Shown here in pieces: positions 6,125 through 10,401 of a DNA stretch of 10,401 bases. The translations under genes were made by a program, and so were the position numbers. Within the stretch, counting starts at the first letter, position 1. The number at the start of each line of letters is the position of its first letter. The notes beneath the pieces are model-generated. The model was given only the letters and a program-made list of their open reading frames with translations. It did no database searches and had not been told where the DNA came from. This DNA is from Bacillota bacterium (GTDB lineage: Bacteria > Bacillota > Bacilli > Bacillales_B > DSM-18226). The DNA is taken from contig JAKACS010000060.1 in assembly GCA_021821235.1 (NCBI GenBank), positions 1 to 10,401 on the forward strand, given 5' to 3'.

Positions 6125-7510
6125 GTCAATAACAACAACATCAAAGAAATCCTTTTCGCGGAACATTTCAACTGTACTCGAAATATGGGCAGCATTTGGA
6201 AGAATTTTCTCTTCTTCCCCCGTCTTTAACGAGCAAGCGATTCCTTCAGCATTTAATTTATCAAACACTTCTAATGCTAAAAGTCTTAACGGTGCAAGAT
6301 ACAACCCGCTTTCCGCTGCTTTCATTTGCCCTAAGGCATGATGGGTTTTGCCCGTATTTGTCTCCCCAATATGAAGAACATAACGGGTATGCTGAAACCT
6401 TTGTGATGGATTGTATTCCTGTCCGAAAATATCTTCCATCATCCTGGCTTCAGCTTCTTCTTGACGTTTCCGCTCCGCCAATTCTTCCGCCTTCTTTTTC
6501 TCTCTATCCAGTACATTTTTTTCCAATATCTCAAGATGCAGGGGCGGATCAAACGGAATGGCGGCGAGCGCCACTAAATCTGACACATACTCTTCCCTTA
6601 TTTCTTCAAGCACGTCTAAAGAATGGGTAAGGATTAAATCAGATATGCTTTCACGGACAAAAGCATCGGTTAATTCTTCGTGAAACTGAGCTTCAAAATC
6701 CTTTTGCAGTTGGTGTGGAAGCTGTTCTAAAACAAATTTGGGCAAAAAGTCATTAAGATCGTTATAAATCAGCTCACCATAAAGATCATTATATGTTTCG
6801 TATTCATACAGGGATCGACCCCAATCAATGATTTGCCGCACCCCGCCGGTTACTTCTTGAAAAAATGAGTTCATGGTTGGATAATGTTCAGATTGGAATG
6901 CCCCTTGTTCCACCAGTTTTTCTTCCAAAGCATAAAGGTCATCAACATGCTTGTATTTTACTTTCGTTTGAAAATCGATGAGTACTTGTTTTGCCACAAA
7001 ATCTCGAACATGCAAGTAAAGGTAGATAGTATTCTCTTTCATAAAAAGATCTGCAGCTTGTTCAATTTTTTCTTGAAAGTGCAATTTTTCTTCTCTTTTT
7101 TGCTCTTCCAGCTGCCATTCCTTATAGTTTTCACGCGCTTCTCTGTAGCGAGTTTCCCAGTCTTCACGCTTTGCTTGAAATTTATTTAACAGCCATGTTT
7201 TTGCATCAAACGGCGTATATGAACGCATCTCATTGCGGAACAAACGATTGATCAGCTTCCGATCCATACCTTCAACTTCTAACCCTTTGTTCCTTAAAAA
7301 ATTCTTTTTCTCGCTTCGGGGAACGTCATTGGTGATTTTGTTCAGCCAAACGTTCAACCAAAGCTGCTCGATATAGTGTCCACGATCCTCAAGATATTGT
7401 TCAAACAGCGGGAGAGTTTCCGCACGCTCTAAATATGCATAAATGTCTTCGAAAATTTTTCGTTTTGTCTGTTCTACCGCAAGGGGATAAACGGATACCA
7501 ATTTATTCAA
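6122..7510 (-). CDS. SUV3-like helicase, N-terminal fragment (accessory region, Walker A, motif Ia)
   Basis: This 462-residue piece holds a long, charged, mostly helical region (about 1-370) with no recognised domain; residues about 110-152 and 328-362 are rich in Glu, Lys and Arg and look coiled-coil-like. The RecA1 domain begins near 377 with GETNTGKT (382-389; SUV3 has GPTNSGKT), then LYLAPLRLLALEVFDKLN (motif Ia region) and the SSTVEM segment near 445-450. The fragment stops at the Asp of the Walker B motif. If translated alone it could bind nucleotide weakly at most. It would be made from the promoter at 7538-7566 independently of what follows the stop. Confidence 0.8.
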   Translation of the reverse strand: MNKLVSVYPLAVEQTKRKIFEDIYAYLERAETLPLFEQYLEDRGHYIEQLWLNVWLNKITNDVPRSEKKNFLRNKGLEVEGMDRKLINRLFRNEMRSYTPFDAKTWLLNKFQAKREDWETRYREARENYKEWQLEEQKREEKLHFQEKIEQAADLFMKENTIYLYLHVRDFVAKQVLIDFQTKVKYKHVDDLYALEEKLVEQGAFQSEHYPTMNSFFQEVTGGVRQIIDWGRSLYEYETYNDLYGELIYNDLNDFLPKFVLEQLPHQLQKDFEAQFHEELTDAFVRESISDLILTHSLDVLEEIREEYVSDLVALAAIPFDPPLHLEILEKNVLDREKKKAEELAERKRQEEAEARMMEDIFGQEYNPSQRFQHTRYVLHIGETNTGKTHHALGQMKAAESGLYLAPLRLLALEVFDKLNAEGIACSLKTGEEEKILPNAAHISSTVEMFREKDFFDVVVID

Positions 7511-7537
7511 GCTGAACACCACCTTTCTGTTACCCTT

Positions 7538-7566
7538 ATTCTATCACCACCACAAATAAAGAACAA
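7538..7566 (-). promoter_or_regulatory. Candidate sigma-A promoter of the helicase gene
   Basis: On the minus strand TTGTTC (7561-7566) and TAGAAT (7538-7543) are separated by exactly 17 bases. The -10 matches TATAAT at five of six positions; the -35 matches only the TTG. Transcription would start near 7531, a few bases before the ribosome binding site at 7519-7526, giving a short leader. The element lies in the 65-base gap after the small upstream gene. Confidence 0.45.
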
Positions 7567-7575
7567 GCGTTCTGA

Positions 7576-7767
7576 TTATAAATTGTGGTCATTACAATAA
7601 TTGTTCACCAATTCTTCAATTTGATCGGTTTTCGGAAATTTTTTCGAAAATGAAAATGGAATTTCTTCGATAAATTTATCCTTATTGTAAACATGAATAG
7701 CGCCGTTTTGGCTAATGACGCTATATTCAGGGATAAATCGGTAGCCGCTGCGTTCTATTGCTCCCAT
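7576..7767 (-). CDS. Small conserved Bacillaceae protein (YbxH/DUF5370-like)
   Basis: A 63-residue protein beginning MGAIERSGYRFIPEYSV and ending in an acidic helical segment (DQIEELVNNYC). I recall this pattern from small uncharacterised Bacillus proteins of the YbxH/DUF5370 type, but that identification is from memory and should be checked. It has no signal peptide or membrane span, and its function is unknown. The frame is open 34 codons further upstream to 7869, but the ATG at 7767 is clearly the start: AAAAGGAGG (7774-7782) sits six bases before it and the extension does not look like conserved protein. A possible forespore-type promoter lies immediately upstream. It stands between the ppdK terminator and the helicase promoter, so it may be a single-gene unit. 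Confidence 0.72.
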   Translation of the reverse strand: MGAIERSGYRFIPEYSVISQNGAIHVYNKDKFIEEIPFSFSKKFPKTDQIEELVNNYCNDHNL

Positions 7768-7796
7768 GTCCAACCTCCTTTTACCATTGTCTTGAT

Positions 7797-7826
7797 TAGT
7801 ATGGCTGAAAAAAGTCTGCAAATTCC
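7797..7826 (-). promoter_or_regulatory. Candidate sigma-G/F-type promoter of the small gene
   Basis: On the minus strand GGAATT (7821-7826) and CATACTA (7797-7803) are 17 bases apart. CATACTA fits the sigma-G -10 consensus fully; GGAATT agrees with TGAATA at four of six positions. The start point would fall near 7790, leaving about 22 bases before the ATG, with the ribosome binding site inside. If right, the small protein is made in the forespore. Confidence 0.4.
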
Positions 7827-7843
7827 AACTTATGAAAAACCGC

Positions 7844-7862
7844 TTAAACCATTTGGGTTTAA
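7844..7862. repeat. Perfect inverted repeat upstream of the small gene
   Basis: TTAAACC (7844-7850) and GGTTTAA (7856-7862) form a perfect seven-base inverted repeat with a five-base spacer. It lies about 18 bases upstream of the candidate -35 element, where a regulator could bind. There is no matching regulator gene in view. Confidence 0.4.
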
Positions 7863-7934
7863 CTGACAAACGTGGATGTTGAGTTCTATTTCAGTCATAC
7901 ACTTTCGGAGAGCGGTCGGGAACCTCCTGAATGA

Positions 7935-7968
7935 CAAAAAGGGATTATGCTCTGAGCATAATCCCTTT
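7935..7968 (-). terminator. Rho-independent terminator of ppdK
   Basis: AAAGGGATTATGCTC (7938-7952) and GAGCATAATCCCTTT (7954-7968) are perfect complements around a single base, so the effective loop opens a few pairs. On the minus strand the stem is followed by TTTTTG. It begins eight bases beyond the ppdK stop codon. T-rich sequence also follows on the plus strand. Confidence 0.92.
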
Positions 7969-7975
7969 CCCTTTT

Positions 7976-10401
7976 TTAGACGGTTTTATACACCGGCTGC
8001 TTATGTTTGATTGTTGCTTGTGCGGCTGCGAGACGGGCAAGCGGAACCCTGTATGGGGAACAGCTGACATAATCAAGACCCGTTTTATAGCAGAATTCAA
8101 TTGAATTTTTTTCACCACCATGCTCGCCGCAAATTCCTGTCTTTAATTGAGGATTTGCTTTCCGGCCAAGCTGAACGCCGATTTCCACAAGCTTGCCTAC
8201 ACCTTCCTGGTCAAGAACTGCAAATGGGTTTTCCGGCAGTACTTTTTGTTCAATATATGCTTGCAGGAACTTTCCTTCGGCATCATCTCGGCTATAGCCA
8301 AACGTTGTCTGTGTTAAATCATTTGTTCCAAATGAGAAGAAATCCGCCTGTTCAGCAATTTGATCGGCAGTTAACGCCGCCCTTGGAACCTCAATCATCG
8401 TCCCAATCGTATACAGCAATTCTCTCTCTGTTTCTTCTCGCACCCGATTGGCTGAGTCAATCACCAATTGGCGCATTTTCTTTAATTCATTCACATGGCC
8501 GACAAGCGGAATCATGATTTCAGGTTTGACTTCAAGCCCATTTTCCGCCATTTTTGCTGCAGCGTAAAAAATCGCTTTTGCCTGCATCTGATAAATTTCC
8601 GGATGGATCATGCCAAGACGACAGCCGCGGTGTCCAAGCATTGGATTAAACTCATCCAGCTGCCGAACTTTTTTCAACAATCGTTTTTTTACGGTTAATT
8701 GTGGTGATCCCGGATCGGTTAATTGCAGCTTGGTCACTTCCGCAATTAATTCTTCTTTATCCGGCAAAAATTCATGAAGCGGCGGATCAAGCAGGCGAAT
8801 GGTAACCGGCAGCCCTTCCATTGCTTCAAAAATCCCTTCAAAATCCCCCTGCTGCATTGGCAAAAGCTGATCCAGTGCCGCCATCCGCTCTTGTGTGTCT
8901 TCAGCTAAGATCATTTTCTGCACGATTGGAATTCGCTTGCTATCCATAAACATATGTTCTGTACGGCAGAGTCCGACTCCCTCTGCACCAAACTCAAACG
9001 CTTTTCTGGCATCCTCGGGGTTATCGGCGTTCGCTCGCACTCCCATTTTCCGCTCCTGATCAGCCCAAGCAAGAAGAAGCTGAAATTCATCCGAAAGTTC
9101 AGGCTCAATCATGGAGATCTCTCCCGCCATTATTTCTCCCGTTGAACCATCGATTGTGATGATATCCCCATAGTGGATGATCGTATCGCCAACACTACAC
9201 TTTTTCTCATGCAAATCGATTTTTAGCGCTTCACAGCCACAGATGCAGGCTTTCCCCATTCCTCTTGCAACGACTGCGGCATGGCTTGTCATCCCGCCAC
9301 GGCTTGTTACGACCGCTTGGGCGGCAATAATTCCGTGAATATCATCCGGCGTTGTTTCCGGACGAACAAGAATGACTTTTTTGCCTTTATTACCAAGCTG
9401 TTCAGCTTCATCGGCATCAAACACAACTTGCCCGGTTGCCGCCCCTGGTGAGGCCGGCAGTCCTTTTGTTAACAGCATTCGTTCCGCTTTTTCATCAATG
9501 CGGCGGTGTAGCAGCTGATTTAATTGATCGGGATCAACGCGAAGCAAGGCGGTTTTCCTATCAATAATCCCTTCTTCCACCATCTCCACAGCGATTTGTA
9601 CCGCAGCCTGGGCAGTTCGTTTTCCGGTGCGTGTTTGTAAAATAAACAACTTGCCGCGCTCGACCGTAAATTCAATGTCCTGCATATCTTTATAGTGCTG
9701 CTCCAAATGGCGGCATGTCTCGGCAAATTGCCTGTACACTTCCGGCATGTCATCCTCTAAGGTAGCGATCGGCTGCGGCGTGCGGATCCCGGCAACAACA
9801 TCTTCCCCTTGCGCATTGATTAAGTATTCACCATAAAGCACGGCTTCACCTGTTGACGGATTTCTTGTAAACGCAACTCCCGTACCGCAGTCATTACCCA
9901 TATTGCCAAAAACCATGCTTTGAACATTAACAGCAGTGCCCAAATGATCAGGTATTTTGTTCAAGCGGCGGTAAACAATCGCCCGCTGATTGTTCCATGA
10001 GTCAAAAACAGCATTGATTGCCAAGAAAAGCTGATCCATCGGGTTTTGCGGAAATTCCTTTTTTGTATGTTTTCGGACAATTTCTTTATAGGCTGCAACC
10101 ACTTGCTGCCAATCTTCTGCAGTCAGCTCCGGATCGGTGGTATAGCCTTTTTCTTCCCGTAATTCTTCGAGAAATTGTTCAAAATAGAAAACATCTACTT
10201 GTAAAACAACATCACTGAACATTTGAATAAACCGGCGATAGGAGTCGTAAGCAAAGCGCGGATTGTTCGTAAGTACCGCAACCGCTTCGACCGTTTCGTC
10301 ATTCATCCCAAGGTTTAAAATCGTATCCATCATACCAGGCATGGAAAAAACGGCGCCCGAGCGAACCGAAACAAGAAGGGGATCTTTCGTGTCTCCAAGT
10401 T
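7976..10401 (-). CDS. ppdK: Pyruvate, phosphate dikinase, 3' part (5' end outside window)
   Basis: PPDK converts pyruvate, ATP and phosphate to phosphoenolpyruvate, AMP and pyrophosphate, reversibly, in the cytoplasm. The reading frame stays open to the right edge; the 19 codons before the ATG at 10342 translate to family sequence (KDPLLVSVRSGAVFS), so that ATG is internal. About 807 residues are visible and roughly 80 N-terminal ones are missing. Landmarks in order are the end of the ATP-grasp nucleotide domain (GNDCGTGVAFTRNPSTGE and LQTRTGKRT), the swivelling phosphohistidine domain GGMTSHAAVVARGMG (His codon 9281-9283; the Thr two residues before it is the regulatory phosphorylation site in PPDKs controlled by a PDRP/YqfL-type protein), and the TIM-barrel PEP/pyruvate domain with RTEHMF, RLLDPPLHEF, MLGHRG, GTMIEVPRA, FFSFGTNDLTQ and GICGEHGG (catalytic Cys codon 8129-8131). 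All key residues are present. It ends at TAA just before a strong terminator. Confidence 0.97.
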   Translation of the reverse strand, partial: LGDTKDPLLVSVRSGAVFSMPGMMDTILNLGMNDETVEAVAVLTNNPRFAYDSYRRFIQMFSDVVLQVDVFYFEQFLEELREEKGYTTDPELTAEDWQQVVAAYKEIVRKHTKKEFPQNPMDQLFLAINAVFDSWNNQRAIVYRRLNKIPDHLGTAVNVQSMVFGNMGNDCGTGVAFTRNPSTGEAVLYGEYLINAQGEDVVAGIRTPQPIATLEDDMPEVYRQFAETCRHLEQHYKDMQDIEFTVERGKLFILQTRTGKRTAQAAVQIAVEMVEEGIIDRKTALLRVDPDQLNQLLHRRIDEKAERMLLTKGLPASPGAATGQVVFDADEAEQLGNKGKKVILVRPETTPDDIHGIIAAQAVVTSRGGMTSHAAVVARGMGKACICGCEALKIDLHEKKCSVGDTIIHYGDIITIDGSTGEIMAGEISMIEPELSDEFQLLLAWADQERKMGVRANADNPEDARKAFEFGAEGVGLCRTEHMFMDSKRIPIVQKMILAEDTQERMAALDQLLPMQQGDFEGIFEAMEGLPVTIRLLDPPLHEFLPDKEELIAEVTKLQLTDPGSPQLTVKKRLLKKVRQLDEFNPMLGHRGCRLGMIHPEIYQMQAKAIFYAAAKMAENGLEVKPEIMIPLVGHVNELKKMRQLVIDSANRVREETERELLYTIGTMIEVPRAALTADQIAEQADFFSFGTNDLTQTTFGYSRDDAEGKFLQAYIEQKVLPENPFAVLDQEGVGKLVEIGVQLGRKANPQLKTGICGEHGGEKNSIEFCYKTGLDYVSCSPYRVPLARLAAAQATIKHKQPVYKTV

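Larger units (their letters stand above)
4919..7510 (-). pseudogene. SUV3-like DExQ-box helicase gene interrupted by one in-frame TAA
   Basis: Read through a single TAA at 6122-6124, this is one gene of 863 codons that closely follows the SUV3 family of RNA/DNA helicases, known best from mitochondrial RNA turnover. Both sides of the stop are in the same frame with no loss of sequence: VVID, stop, then AQMIIDKDRGFSW, where SUV3 proteins have VIDE-x-QMI with an Arg-Gly-Trp/Phe-x-W segment. The stop therefore replaces codon 463, the expected Walker B glutamate, consistent with one GAA to TAA change. Walker A lies before it and the RecA2 domain after it, so neither fragment should be a complete helicase. 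The start is best placed at TTG 7510, eight bases after AAAGGTGG (7519-7526); the GTG at 7522 overlaps that site. All other motifs look intact, suggesting a recent mutation or a sequencing error rather than an old pseudogene. Confidence 0.85.

Noticed and set aside
6196..6630. 144-residue plus-strand open frame opposite the helicase
   Set aside because: It is antisense to conserved Walker A-containing coding sequence and has low-complexity composition.
7768..7869. Upstream extension of the small protein to a start at 7869 (97 residues)
   Set aside because: The extension contains the strong AAAAGGAGG site and a promoter-like element, and the conserved part begins at the ATG at 7767.
10340..10342. 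ATG at 10342 as the start of ppdK
   Set aside because: The frame continues upstream to the window edge with recognisable PPDK sequence, so the gene is cut by the window.

Overview
The window looks like chromosomal DNA from an endospore-forming member of the Bacillaceae: low-to-moderate GC, strong AAGGAGG-type ribosome binding sites, use of TTG starts, and spore coat genes. The exact genus cannot be named from the sequence alone.

Layout. The left third (about 1-3205) reads on the plus strand and is a spore coat cluster: cotH (an atypical coat protein kinase), a CotB-like coat protein with Asn-rich linkers and a Ser/Arg-rich tail, and a shorter CotB-like paralogue without the tail. A rho-independent terminator closes it. 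The remaining two thirds read on the minus strand. From right to left these are the 3' part of ppdK (pyruvate, phosphate dikinase, running off the right edge), a strong terminator, a 63-residue conserved small protein behind a possible forespore-type promoter, a long SUV3-like helicase gene interrupted by one in-frame TAA, and an ArsB-type ion permease. The ArsB-type gene and the coat cluster converge on a pair of terminators at about 3176-3299.

How the genes relate. In Bacillus subtilis CotH phosphorylates serines in the tails of CotB and CotG. Here the kinase sits directly upstream of a protein carrying a dense Ser/Arg tail, so the first two genes read as kinase and substrate. Both CotB-like proteins appear to be built from three copies of one barrel-like unit of about 50-60 residues. 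The minus-strand genes have no obvious functional link to one another; each has its own promoter or terminator signals.

The most striking single observation is in the helicase gene. The TAA lies exactly where the Walker B glutamate of the DExQ motif should be, and reading continues in frame on both sides with all other motifs intact. This is either a recent nonsense mutation, a sequencing error, or, less likely, a recoded stop. I did not see a clear undescribed multi-gene defence or mobile system; there are no IS elements, CRISPR arrays, tRNAs or rRNAs. No gene-free stretch exceeds 300 bases.
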